This document shows positions 24,495 to 31,746 of a DNA stretch of 42,082 nt, piece by piece. This DNA comes from a virus. Numbering within the stretch: position 1 is the first letter of the stretch; every line of letters starts with the position of its first letter. The notes under the pieces were generated by a model, which searched no databases, was not told where the DNA came from, and saw nothing but the letters and a program-made list of their open reading frames with translations. Location: the IMG/VR virus record IMGVR_UViG_3300047586_000340, positions 1 to 42,082 of that record. One strand, 5' to 3'. Position numbers and translations under genes: made by a program.

Positions 24495-25184
24495 GTTATC
24501 CTCCTTGTGATGGGCCGGCATGCCTGCCACAGCCCGGTTGAATTTCCCGCCGGCGGCGGGTCTCGTTACGATATCGACGGAATTGACCTCCTTGAACGCA
24601 TCAATCCGCAAAGTCGATCTGCCCTCAATGACGGCTTTCGTGCCGCGGATCAGGCAATCCCATGACAAACCGTAAACTTCCGCACCCTGGGACATGGCGT
24701 CCATGAGGTTGCGCCCCAGCGATTTTGCGCTGTCCAGAAAGTGCAGCACGCCCTGGAGACCTTTCCCGGCTGCATACCGGACGTTGTCGATCCAGCCGAC
24801 CTTGTTGCGGATCAGCAGCGATTTAAGGTCGAAGAGCGGCTCCGGAATATGGGAAGCGCCTTCCGGCAGCTCATACATATTGACATCCACGCCCTCGAAC
24901 AGGGGCGCCGACTGGCGGAGCAACTCGTCGGGGATATAGGAATTATTCAGGGTGAATCCCGGCTCGCAGATCGTGACGTCCCAGGCGCTGCCCTCGGGAT
25001 TTTTGGCCTGGCCGAGGCGCATAATCAGGCTCAGATCCCCGTCCGTCACTTCCGGCGCTGCTTCTTCCGTAGCCATTCGGACCACCAGGTTCTTGACCTC
25101 GTCGTCTGTTATGGTCTCGAATTCCTTACCGGTCAGAAGTTCCGGCCGGACGGACATGATTTTGTCCCAGAGCGTTTTTTTCAT
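22929..25184 (-). CDS. Fused prohead protease-scaffold-major capsid protein (gpT-like)
   Basis: 751 residues covering three jobs usually encoded by separate genes. Residues ~85-225 look like a prohead maturation protease: GLQGVLHFLDS (candidate His 148), YGLSWDC (candidate Ser 174) and the typical KEVNSVDIVTRPAAGG near 198-213. Residues ~231-345 are helical and charged, scaffold-like. Residues ~355-751 resemble the Mu gpT major head subunit (DINSGTFSYVLGNTLARRLV, AWFTAGHGNLGS, a long C-terminal domain). The first 38 residues are repeated at 231-268. A strong ribosome site sits before Met 231, so a second start is likely. Catalytic residues are inferred. Confidence 0.75.
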   Translation of the reverse strand: MKKTLWDKIMSVRPELLTGKEFETITDDEVKNLVVRMATEEAAPEVTDGDLSLIMRLGQAKNPEGSAWDVTICEPGFTLNNSYIPDELLRQSAPLFEGVDVNMYELPEGASHIPEPLFDLKSLLIRNKVGWIDNVRYAAGKGLQGVLHFLDSAKSLGRNLMDAMSQGAEVYGLSWDCLIRGTKAVIEGRSTLRIDAFKEVNSVDIVTRPAAGGKFNRAVAGMPAHHKEDNMKEKLLKMIQEKRPALLTGKDLTTISEQEIETLARMAMEPEKPADLTGLASKDDLAIFRCEMALKDGLVKSDLPELAKERIKKTFEGRVFQAADLDKVIADEKDYLAKINPQPNPGEGVPAGIHFQVGLGSLDRACMAVDRLFNIKKDQAIALAGMERLDHQPVFADMRNVQDYSDFDKVPAFTSLREMYSYFTGDHEVSGRFNRKNLPAELRSSMDINSGTFSYVLGNTLARRLVSLYGEYRFQEELLISVRKPVKDFRQQEAVLVGGFSDLAPVDPEAADYQEIGGVTDEESTYSLGQRGNILTITRKTIINDDISIIQRLVNGLSRSARRTHAKYVWSFYMDNANCSDGTAWFTAGHGNLGSTALGFATALIAYIALGKMTEKDSGERVGLLADPSVKPNLVGPIDLMPTIMGIANDEFYFTANDLTTKIRNALAGKVNPVINPLFTDANDWGLILPPTIADIVEMGYLNGRQEPELFLADSPQSEQVFIADKTRYKIRHEYAGAEIDYRPGYKAVVV

Positions 25185-25196
25185 GGTTGCCTCCCG

Positions 25197-25457
25197 TTAT
25201 TCCTTCGCCTTTCCGGCGATCACCTTGCGCTTTGCCGCTGCCGGGTTGATCCCCGTAATGGCGATATCACCCAGCGGCGCGGGTTTGTCACCCTCTTTGA
25301 AGCGGACCTTACTGCCGCCGTTCGTGACGATCACGACCTCTCCGGTCTCTTCGTTGAAGGCGCTGTCCAGGACAAACTTTTCGTCAATCCCGTAGGCTTT
25401 CAACGCCGCGGCGAGAATCTTGTCGCCGATTTCATTTTCCGTTTTCTTCTTTGCCAT
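25197..25457 (-). CDS. Small hypothetical protein (86 aa)
   Basis: Basic, with a helical N-terminus (KKKTENEIGDKILAAALKAY) and a beta-type C-terminal half (GEVVIVTNGGSKVRFKEGD). AAAGGAGAAATCAAA stands before its ATG. It lies between the F-like and capsid genes, so a head-assembly role is plausible. No family recognised. Confidence 0.6.
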   Translation of the reverse strand: MAKKKTENEIGDKILAAALKAYGIDEKFVLDSAFNEETGEVVIVTNGGSKVRFKEGDKPAPLGDIAITGINPAAAKRKVIAGKAKE

Positions 25458-25487
25458 TTTGATTTCTCCTTTCTCTCGTTAGGGTTA

Positions 25488-26297
25488 TTATTGATTCCAC
25501 TCGGCCATATAGGGCGCCGAATAACATTGACAGTTGATGTTGTTTCTGGGATCGCTCCCGCCGCGGGGATACATCAGCGCCTCGCCGCCGACATTGAAGG
25601 GCTGATCGGCATCGCGGATCTGGCCGTCTGCGATCATGTGGGTGACTCTCGGCTGAATCCGGTGGGCCGCGCCGTAAAGCCATTGCTTTTTCATCCCCGG
25701 CACAACCTCCGCCGCTTTTTCCAGACGCGCCTGCGACGCCGCCTCCAACGCCCTGCCGCATTCCTGCCGGGTAATGGTCTCCGCACGGACGGCAATGCTT
25801 TTGAAAACGGAAGGATCCTTGAGATTCTTCCCGACCGCCTCCATGACCTCAAAGGGCGTTTTCTTCCCGATCATGCCCAGGGCCATTTCATTGTAGATTT
25901 TGGCCGCCGCCTCCTGCCCCAGACTCTTGACCAGGTGTCGGGAGTAGTCTTGAAAAGACACCAGCAGAGCCGTATCGATGGCGGGGATCAAAGCCGTGAT
26001 CCCGACCTCCCGCAGCGGAATATCCACCTTGTTCACGCCGTCGCTCCAGAATTGCCCCTGGGCGGCGTTGATCTGCATGCCGTATTGCCAGGCAAATGCC
26101 TGCAGGGCGCGATCGATGGCCGCCTGCAACTGCGGCAGATGATAGGCCTGCCAATCCGTCGCAGCGACCGAGGCGGCGACGTCCGTCCGGGCCTGGGCCA
26201 GCAGGCGGATGGTATCGACGACCGCCGTATCCTCCGCTTTCTGCGCGGCCTGGATCAGGGATTTGACTTTTTTGTCGAATTCTTTCGCCTTATCCAT
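25488..26297 (-). CDS. Mu F-like / SPP1 gp7-like minor head protein
   Basis: 269 residues from the ATG at 26297, overlapping the portal gene end. Helical N-terminal two thirds, then the family core around residues 170-260: AVRAETITRQECGRALEAAS, KKQWLYGAAHRIQPRVTHMI, and the C-terminal DPRNNINCQCYSAPY, where the N-C-x-C/R-C motif is diagnostic for minor head/morphogenesis proteins. The family acts inside the portal vertex during capsid assembly. Position after the portal gene is standard. Confidence 0.85.
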   Translation of the reverse strand: MDKAKEFDKKVKSLIQAAQKAEDTAVVDTIRLLAQARTDVAASVAATDWQAYHLPQLQAAIDRALQAFAWQYGMQINAAQGQFWSDGVNKVDIPLREVGITALIPAIDTALLVSFQDYSRHLVKSLGQEAAAKIYNEMALGMIGKKTPFEVMEAVGKNLKDPSVFKSIAVRAETITRQECGRALEAASQARLEKAAEVVPGMKKQWLYGAAHRIQPRVTHMIADGQIRDADQPFNVGGEALMYPRGGSDPRNNINCQCYSAPYMAEWNQ

Positions 26298-27798
26298 TCG
26301 CTGCAACCTTCTTAGTATCCTCAATAACGGCCGGTTTCCCGGCAGCAGTCGCCTCTTTCAATGCGGTCTCCGCGTCTGTCAACAACTGGTCGTAATTTGT
26401 ATTGTCCGGAGTCGGTTCGCTTTTCTCCTCCTCGAGGACTTTGTCGATTTCCGCCTGGGCGTCCACCTCATAACCGAGATAGCCGCATATCCAGGAATAG
26501 ATCCGGGTGGCCGTTTCCCGTGTCTGGAGTTTATTGGTCACCGCCAGAACAAGGGCCGCAGCCAGTTGCGGAAGGCCGTTGACCATTTTGGAGACATCCT
26601 TTTTCGACACTTCCGGCATGGACACGGTGAAGCCCGCCGCCGCCTTTTCCGCCGACAGGCGGCCGGCGATGACGGCCTGGTCGAGGACAAACTGGATCAC
26701 GTATTCGATATTAAACCGGTGTAAATCCTGGCGCTGCTCCATATCGGCGATCGGAACCTGCCCGAATTGATCGGCTTCCGTCTGGTAGGCCTTTCCTCCT
26801 TCGCCGAACCAGGAAGCGGGCCGGCCCGCGGCGCCCATCACGAAGGACTTGCCCAGATCGAACCCAGCCTTATTGTCCACGTTCTTCAGGTCCGGAGCCA
26901 CCGCCTCCCATGTCACGTTCTCATTATGGGCGCGGACGGAGTTGGCCTCCGGCGGGGGATTCTTCCGCTGCCATTCGTCGATCTGCTCCTGCGTCATCCC
27001 TTTCAGCGTGACATCCCAGATGAAATTCATGATGTATTCGGAGCGATCGAGGCAGTTATACCCGTACCTCTCGACGGCATCGATCCAGTCAAAGAGCGTC
27101 AGATAATCGCTGCGGCCCCGCGGCGAATTTGGAGGATGATTGATGGAAAAGAAAAAGCAGTCTCCCACCAGGCGGTCATAGGTCTTGGAATTGAAATTGT
27201 AATCCTTGCGTATGACGGCATACCGGTCGCCCATGCGCCCGGTCAGTCCCATCGTTTCGACCTGCATGATCTGCTTCACGTTCATGGGATTGACGTAGAT
27301 ATCCTTGATCAGCGACGGGTCCATGTAGCCCAGCCGCACCTGGCCGTTATAGGGATTGACCGTAACCGGCCAGCACTGTTCGCCCAGGAAAGAGAGCCAC
27401 ATGGCGCTTTCCGGATAGTTCAAATCCATTTTGTTTTCCGGATCGTTCCAGAATTTGGTGATGATGTCCTGGACGTCCGCATCCTCAGAGGTCACCTTGA
27501 TGCGGCCCGAAAACAGGAAGCTGCGATCGAGGATCCCCAACCTGCGGAACATGGCGGAGGCGTCGAACATATAATAGGCGATCTCGAACATCCGGGACTG
27601 CTGCATGGGGAAAAGATTGCGGGTCAGCATGCTGTCGCCGTATCTCCGGTATCCTTCGTTTTTCGGGTCGATATTGGCCATGATCGGAAAATCCATCTTC
27701 GCCCGCCGGATCTCCTCGGCGACGAGGGTGCGGATCTCGGCGTCTCCCTTCAATGCCGGCGCGATAATCTTTGCGATCGTCTCCCGTATACTCATCAT
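26290..27798 (-). CDS. Portal protein (Mu gp29-like position)
   Basis: 502 residues immediately after the terminase (ATGA overlap) and before the F-like gene, the invariant place of the portal. Sequence pattern fits: a mixed N-terminal part, MDPSLIKDIYVNPMNVKQIM around 179-198, a wing region with NSPRGRSDYLTLFDWIDAVE, a long helical stem and an Ala/Glu-rich C-terminus. It forms the dodecameric DNA channel. It is not an obvious DUF935 match by eye, so the family is uncertain. Confidence 0.75.
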   Translation of the reverse strand: MMSIRETIAKIIAPALKGDAEIRTLVAEEIRRAKMDFPIMANIDPKNEGYRRYGDSMLTRNLFPMQQSRMFEIAYYMFDASAMFRRLGILDRSFLFSGRIKVTSEDADVQDIITKFWNDPENKMDLNYPESAMWLSFLGEQCWPVTVNPYNGQVRLGYMDPSLIKDIYVNPMNVKQIMQVETMGLTGRMGDRYAVIRKDYNFNSKTYDRLVGDCFFFSINHPPNSPRGRSDYLTLFDWIDAVERYGYNCLDRSEYIMNFIWDVTLKGMTQEQIDEWQRKNPPPEANSVRAHNENVTWEAVAPDLKNVDNKAGFDLGKSFVMGAAGRPASWFGEGGKAYQTEADQFGQVPIADMEQRQDLHRFNIEYVIQFVLDQAVIAGRLSAEKAAAGFTVSMPEVSKKDVSKMVNGLPQLAAALVLAVTNKLQTRETATRIYSWICGYLGYEVDAQAEIDKVLEEEKSEPTPDNTNYDQLLTDAETALKEATAAGKPAVIEDTKKVAANG

Positions 27799-29321
27799 GC
27801 CGCCTTTCTGAATCGTCCGAAAAACCCGCCCGGGGTCTTTCTCCTGTAATCGCGGCCCGTGGGCGTCTCGTGCTTCTCCGGATCTTTGCCCGTGGAATAG
27901 GCCGTAACATTCGATGATGCCGCCTGGACAACCAGTGCCTTTGCCCAGAAGTGATCGGCGTGGCCCGTTGCTTCCGTCCGCTCGGCGTCGAACCGGAAAT
28001 GCTTCGTCGTCGTGGCGTATTTCTTGACGCTGTGGAGGGAATTGCGGACCGTATGGCTGGCCGGCAAAACGCTTCCCCGGTCTTCAAGGTTGTGTTTCAA
28101 TCCGACGGCCAAGGTCTCTTTGCTCTCGGGGGTGAAGGTAATGCCTTCCACCTTGGTGGATCCGTAAACATCCTGGGCGCCCTCGCATAATTGCGCGCCG
28201 ATCCCCGTCTCGTCTACGCAGGCGCGGCGCATTTCCTTGATGGCCAGAATCGTATGCAGCACCTGTTTCTGCACGAAGAACGGTTGCCGCTTCAGTTCGA
28301 TGACCGCTACCGGGTGCAGTACGTTTTGGATCTTCTGATCCAGCCAGATCACGGAGAGATCCCGTTTGCGGCCGATGTCCATCCCGGCATAAAGCTCGCC
28401 CAGGAACACCACGTTGGAGAGGATATCCAGAGGCAGGGGCGGCTCGATCTTGCTGCGCTTGAATTCGATATAATTCGTTTCCGCGGCTTTGATCAGCATG
28501 TCCGCCCAGACCGGTGACGCATCGGCCCTTACATCCTCGCAGGAGGAAATCAGCTCATGGGTCAGGAAAGCGGAGACCTCGTCGGAGGGGATGCACTCGT
28601 ATTCTTCCGCCCAGGCGTCGTCATCGTTCAGGGCCAGGCGGAGATCCTCGGGATCGCAGGGTTTGCCCTTATCGTCTTTGAGCTCCAGCCCCATCTCGAC
28701 GGCCTGATAAATATTAACGAAATGCTTCGACCAGCCGCCTTTCTCGCCTTTGAATTCGTAATCTTTGCCGTTGTAGCTTTGCAGCGTCGGCGCGCCGAAA
28801 AACAGCTCGTAGAACTTGTTGATCTTTCCCTTGAAGGTCGAGATCACGCGAATCTTGTAGCCGCGTGTGACCGTCGGGAAAAGCGCCTTCCAGATCTCCC
28901 GGCTGTCCCGATGCAAGGCAAACTCGTCCAGGATGATATTGGCGGACCAGCCGCGGGCCGTGTCCGGATTTGCGGGCAACCCGATGATGCGGGTGCCGTC
29001 GGGCAATACGATCTCAAGCTGCTTGTATTTCGTGTCTTTATCGACAATGAAATCCGACTCCAACTCCTGGATTGCCAACCCGTAAGCACGGGCATGCATG
29101 GCGCATTTATTGATGACTTCCTTCGATTGCCGCTCGCCGACGGAGAGGATTACCCACATGGTTTTATGCGCCATGCCGTCGTCCACGGCTTCCAGCGCGG
29201 CCTCGAATGATTTTCCACCCTGGCGGGTCAGGACGCCGATCTTAAACCGGCTCTTGTCGAGCACCCAGTTTCGCTGGTATTCGGTTAATGGGACGGCGGG
29301 CTTAGGTTTAGACGATGCCAT
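27795..29321 (-). CDS. Terminase large subunit (Mu gp28-like)
   Basis: 508 residues with ATPase and nuclease halves. Walker A-type LTRQGGKS at 31-38, Walker B NIILDE near 128-133, and a coupling-type STFKG around 161-165. The nuclease half has acidic residues in AGMDIGRKRD (Asp 315), CVDETGIG (Asp 370) and TGHADHFW (Asp 456), the RNase H-like triad pattern. It drives DNA into the prohead and cuts it; Mu relatives package by headful from host-linked ends. Overlaps the gp27-like gene by 14 bases. Confidence 0.9.
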   Translation of the reverse strand: MASSKPKPAVPLTEYQRNWVLDKSRFKIGVLTRQGGKSFEAALEAVDDGMAHKTMWVILSVGERQSKEVINKCAMHARAYGLAIQELESDFIVDKDTKYKQLEIVLPDGTRIIGLPANPDTARGWSANIILDEFALHRDSREIWKALFPTVTRGYKIRVISTFKGKINKFYELFFGAPTLQSYNGKDYEFKGEKGGWSKHFVNIYQAVEMGLELKDDKGKPCDPEDLRLALNDDDAWAEEYECIPSDEVSAFLTHELISSCEDVRADASPVWADMLIKAAETNYIEFKRSKIEPPLPLDILSNVVFLGELYAGMDIGRKRDLSVIWLDQKIQNVLHPVAVIELKRQPFFVQKQVLHTILAIKEMRRACVDETGIGAQLCEGAQDVYGSTKVEGITFTPESKETLAVGLKHNLEDRGSVLPASHTVRNSLHSVKKYATTTKHFRFDAERTEATGHADHFWAKALVVQAASSNVTAYSTGKDPEKHETPTGRDYRRKTPGGFFGRFRKAA

Positions 29322-29823
29322 AGATCTCCTCCCGGATGATCCGGAGCGTCTCCGGATCCAGAGACTTTTTGCCGCTTTTTGTTTTTTCCTCGATATTCTG
29401 GAGGGCCTGTTTTGCTTTGCCCTTCACCTCGGCCATCCATTTTTTCTGGCTTACAGCGGCGTGGGAGAGCCGCGCGATCATGGTCCCCATTTTCGGCAGG
29501 TTCGCGTCGTCCTGCGTTTTGATAAGCACGTCATATGCTTTCTTCTGGATAAGCCGGATAAGTGCTTCGCTCATGGCGCCCTCTTCATCACCGGCTGCCT
29601 CTACTACAGCCTTCGCCTGTTCGGTGGCCACTTTGATGGCAAAAATTTTCTCCTCGAACTCCTGGCCGTAGTTGTGGATTGCCGACCGCGATATCTCAAA
29701 TCCCAGCTCCTGGAGCCACACCTCAAGGGCCGAATAACCGGAGAACGCCGACGCTTGGAGTCGCCTGTTGAGCTCCGCCCGGATGTCCTCCGGAAGACAT
29801 TTTATTTTCGATCTTGCCGGCAT
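29308..29823 (-). CDS. Mu gp27-like DUF3486 protein (probable small terminase role)
   Basis: 171 residues from the ATG at 29823. The opening matches DUF3486 closely: KCLPEDIRAELNRRLQ, then FSGYSALEVWLQELGF and ISRSAIHNYG, a helix-turn-helix DNA-binding region. The rest is helical with coiled-coil character. In Mu this gene precedes gp28, and DNA recognition for packaging is the proposed role. The upstream longer open frame lacks a ribosome site and overlaps the gp26-like gene. Confidence 0.85.
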   Translation of the reverse strand: MPARSKIKCLPEDIRAELNRRLQASAFSGYSALEVWLQELGFEISRSAIHNYGQEFEEKIFAIKVATEQAKAVVEAAGDEEGAMSEALIRLIQKKAYDVLIKTQDDANLPKMGTMIARLSHAAVSQKKWMAEVKGKAKQALQNIEEKTKSGKKSLDPETLRIIREEIYGIV

Positions 29824-29827
29824 CTCG

Positions 29828-30130
29828 TCACCACTTCCTCGGTCTTGCGATTCCGGGATGGCATTCCACGGTATATTCCACGATATCGAGCCCGCGATGA
29901 TTGATTTTGGCAAACCAGACCGCCCTGTTTTTTTCGAGGGTTATTAAACTGCGCTCCGCCAGGTAGTCCAGCTCGCGCCGGACGTCCATCTCCGTAACGT
30001 CGAAGACAATATACGAAATCACGTTGCAGACGATTACCTCGGACGTGCCGATCGGCTGAGCTGCTCTCAGGGCTGACAATATCAGCCAGCGCATTTCCTC
30101 TCGTCTGGCCCGTTCCATGTCGATATTCAT
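29828..30130 (-). CDS. Mu gp26-like winged-helix protein
   Basis: 100 residues. Reads as a compact winged helix: EEMRWLILSALRAAQPIGTS, DVTEMDVRRELDYLAERSLI and the C-terminal DIVEYTVECHPGIARPRKW. This pattern is conserved in small proteins encoded between gp25- and gp27-like genes of Mu-like phages. Role unproven; DNA binding in packaging or regulation is plausible. ATGA overlap with the upstream gene. Confidence 0.7.
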   Translation of the reverse strand: MNIDMERARREEMRWLILSALRAAQPIGTSEVIVCNVISYIVFDVTEMDVRRELDYLAERSLITLEKNRAVWFAKINHRGLDIVEYTVECHPGIARPRKW

Positions 30131-30438
30131 GATTTTTTCTCCCGCAGTGCCTCCACAACCAGATCGCGGAGTTTATCCAGTTTGTTGTTAATGACGACGT
30201 CGAACCTGATAAAATCCTCCCGCCGCACATAGGTGAGCGGCATATCCGCTTTTAAGTCCAGGAGCTCACGCTCCAATTTTGCACAGGCTTTTTGCGTCTC
30301 TCCGAAGGTCTCCACCTTTTCTTCGAGGCCCTGCAACGACCGGGTAAACATGATTCGCAACGACGCGATGATAACGATGCTCCAGGCCGCCACCAATCCG
30401 GCGAGCGCTAAAAATATCTGCCAGTGTTCATTCGCCAT
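30127..30438 (-). CDS. DUF2730-like membrane coiled-coil protein (Mu gp25 position)
   Basis: 103 residues: one N-terminal membrane helix (WQIFLALAGLVAAWSIVIIA) followed by coiled-coil sequence (LQGLEEKVETFGETQKACAK). This architecture and position match DUF2730-type proteins in Mu-like phages. A spanin-like lysis function has been considered for such layouts, but nothing here proves it. Confidence 0.65.
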   Translation of the reverse strand: MANEHWQIFLALAGLVAAWSIVIIASLRIMFTRSLQGLEEKVETFGETQKACAKLERELLDLKADMPLTYVRREDFIRFDVVINNKLDKLRDLVVEALREKKS

Positions 30439-30649
30439 GACGCTCCTTCCGCTCCTTTATTTCCTGACAATCCAGGCACCGGACAGCGTTGGGCAGCGCC
30501 TTCAGGCGCGCCGGCGCGATCTCATCACCGCAATCGATGCAATCCATCACCCTTTCCTCTTGACCCTTGGACCTGCCCGCGAAATGCTCCCTGAGCGCCA
30601 ATTCGCGGAAAAGCTGATCGTTCTCCTGGGCCCGGTCGAAAACGTCCAC
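30428..30649 (-). CDS. TraR/DksA-family C4 zinc finger protein
   Basis: 73 residues read from a GTG with AGGTGGTGA before it. Four cysteines in CIDCGDEI (37, 40) and RCLDCQE (58, 61) form the DksA/TraR zinc finger. The N-terminal helix DRAQENDQLFRELALREHF fits the short TraR form. Members bind the RNA polymerase secondary channel. It heads the packaging gene group just after the lysis terminator, so tuning of late or host transcription is plausible. Confidence 0.8.
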   Translation of the reverse strand: MDVFDRAQENDQLFRELALREHFAGRSKGQEERVMDCIDCGDEIAPARLKALPNAVRCLDCQEIKERKERHGE

Positions 30650-30693
30650 TCACCACCTGTAACCTACGTTGATAATGGCCTTGCCGTCTCCCG

Positions 30694-30741
30694 TTTAAAA
30701 GAGGCCCCCGACCGGCGTCTCAGTTCGGTACGGCCGGGGGC
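30694..30741 (-). terminator. Intrinsic terminator after endolysin
   Basis: An 11-base stem (704-714 with 731-741, one mismatch) with a 16-base loop, followed on the minus strand by CTCTTTT. It starts 14 bases after the endolysin stop and should separate the lysis genes from the packaging genes. Genes further left then need their own promoter or read-through. Confidence 0.7.
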
Positions 30742-30754
30742 GCACGCAAGATAT

Positions 30755-31228
30755 TCATATTTGAAAATGCGGCCGGTCGGGCTTCGGAAACCGACCTCCC
30801 CATTTCAATCCTACGGACTCCCCGATCTGTCCGGCCTCGTTATAGTCGGGGATGTCGTTTTTGTTCACGTTGACCTTGAGATCCCACACCGGCATGCCAT
30901 ATTTCAGGATGGCGATATCGAAGGCGCGGGCTTTATCATTGTCGGGATTGCCGTCGTCCAGGTCGATGATGTGTTTGGAGGCGAGCGTCCAGGTGACATT
31001 GTGGCAGTTTTCCGTGAACGGAATCGGCGACAACCCGGCAGTTCGCCGCAGGAAATTGACTACGTCGAGCGGTTGCCTTCCCTGGCTATAGAGGGCGACC
31101 TGTTCATTGACGAAGCAGGCGACCCGGGTAAGCATGAAGGGAATACCGGCGGTGCCCATCTTCACGGAAAAGAGGTGATATTTTTCCTGGAGTTCGGGAA
31201 CGCCGTCTTCAATTTTACGGCTGGACAC
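30755..31228 (-). CDS. Endolysin, M15-family peptidase (VanY/L-alanyl-D-glutamate type)
   Basis: 157 residues read from a GTG preceded by AGAGGTG. The C-terminal half carries the zinc-peptidase set: SKH (His 86), ARAFDIAI (Asp 104), IGESVGLKWGGRF (Glu 137) and PDRPHFQ (His 154). This is the pattern of phage M15 endolysins that cut peptide cross-bridges in peptidoglycan. The usual SxHxxxxAxD spacing is expanded by about 11 residues between His and Asp. No signal peptide, so export depends on the holin encoded just upstream (14-base overlap). Confidence 0.85.
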   Translation of the reverse strand: MSSRKIEDGVPELQEKYHLFSVKMGTAGIPFMLTRVACFVNEQVALYSQGRQPLDVVNFLRRTAGLSPIPFTENCHNVTWTLASKHIIDLDDGNPDNDKARAFDIAILKYGMPVWDLKVNVNKNDIPDYNEAGQIGESVGLKWGGRFPKPDRPHFQI

Positions 31229-31397
31229 TGGTCACCTCTTTGTTGCTGTAAATATCGCAAAGTAAATGGTAGATGGTGATGATGGAAAATAAAAAAGTCA
31301 AAAAGACATGGACGGAGACCATGACGACCGCCGCAATGAGGATAAAAGGGAGGGCGATAAACTTTCCGAGTTTCAGGATGTAGACTTTTACTTCCAC
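31215..31397 (-). CDS. Probable holin (60 aa)
   Basis: Short protein whose residues ~12-47 are almost entirely hydrophobic (FIALPFILIAAVVMVSVHVF then LTFLFSIITIYHLL), enough for two membrane helices, with a charged C-terminus. It overlaps the endolysin gene by 14 bases, the classic holin position. The start is a GTG close behind the strong terminator at 31413-31473, with only a weak ribosome site. Pore formation timing lysis is inferred. Confidence 0.65.
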   Translation of the reverse strand: MEVKVYILKLGKFIALPFILIAAVVMVSVHVFLTFLFSIITIYHLLCDIYSNKEVTSVQP

Positions 31398-31412
31398 TCC
31401 GTATCGGGCTCC

Positions 31413-31473
31413 AAAAAAAAAGCGCCCAACCCGCTGCCCTCCTCCGTAAAGGAAGGAGCGGTTCGGACGCTTT
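31413..31473 (-). terminator. Strong intrinsic terminator before the holin gene
   Basis: A long stem pairs 419-435 with 457-473 of this kilobase (RNA sense AAAGCGTCCGAACCGCT with AGCGGGTTGGGCGCTTT, two mismatches), with further pairing inside. It is followed by nine T residues. It is the strongest terminator in the window. It ends the early operon or the short transcript from the promoter at 31568-31595, and stands directly before the lysis genes. Confidence 0.85.
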
Positions 31474-31561
31474 GGGCATGTCCCGGTCTTATTTTCGCCG
31501 GGCCCTCTCCGGTGCGACTACCACTTCTCTCTCAAGAACCACAATGGATGGTGTTTAAGTG
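31413..31561 (-). ncRNA. Candidate small RNA or attenuated leader
   Basis: From the predicted start near 31561 to the terminator T-run is about 150 bases with no supported gene. It contains one internal hairpin (482-502 of this kilobase: CCCGG, 11-base loop, CCGGG) and then the terminator. This is the layout of a phage small RNA. It could equally be a leader whose terminator must be overcome to express the holin and endolysin. No similarity to a known RNA is claimed. Confidence 0.45.
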
Positions 31562-31567
31562 CCTGCT

Positions 31568-31595
31568 ACAATACAATATGTTGTGTATTTGTCAA
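31568..31595 (-). promoter_or_regulatory. Sigma70-type promoter with overlapping inverted repeat
   Basis: On the minus strand: -35 TTGACA (31590-31595), 16-base spacer, -10 TATTGT (31568-31573). Between them is a perfect inverted repeat AATACA-N8-TGTATT (31570-31589), a likely operator. It fires leftward toward the terminator at 31413 and the lysis genes. Confidence 0.65.
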
Positions 31596-31612
31596 GAAAT
31601 ATTTTTGCAGTC

Positions 31613-31744
31613 TCATTTCCAGTAAACCCAAAAATTCAGAAACTCCCGGATCCAGTCCGGCAGGAATACGATCATCTCCGCCGTATAGACGCCCAGGAAG
31701 GCCGCGAGAAAAAATAACGTAATCCGTCTTTTAACGGCGTTCAT
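31613..31744 (-). CDS. Small membrane protein (43 aa)
   Basis: Too short for standard calling but convincing. It starts 2 bases after the upstream stop and encodes a basic N-terminus (MNAVKRR), a hydrophobic helix (ITLFFLAAFLGVYTAEMIVF) and an aromatic C-terminus (FLNFWVYWK). Last gene of the early operon before the 31.6 kb promoter. Function unknown. Confidence 0.6.
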   Translation of the reverse strand: MNAVKRRITLFFLAAFLGVYTAEMIVFLPDWIREFLNFWVYWK

Positions 31745-31746
31745 GA

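Noticed and set aside
24741-26315. Plus-strand open frame of 524 codons
   Set aside because: Spans three well-supported minus-strand genes (capsid, small protein, F-like). The product has shadow-type composition and no domain.
31162-31479. 105-codon minus-strand frame across the holin region
   Set aside because: Out of frame with the hydrophobic holin, runs through the terminator stem, and gives a non-protein-like product.
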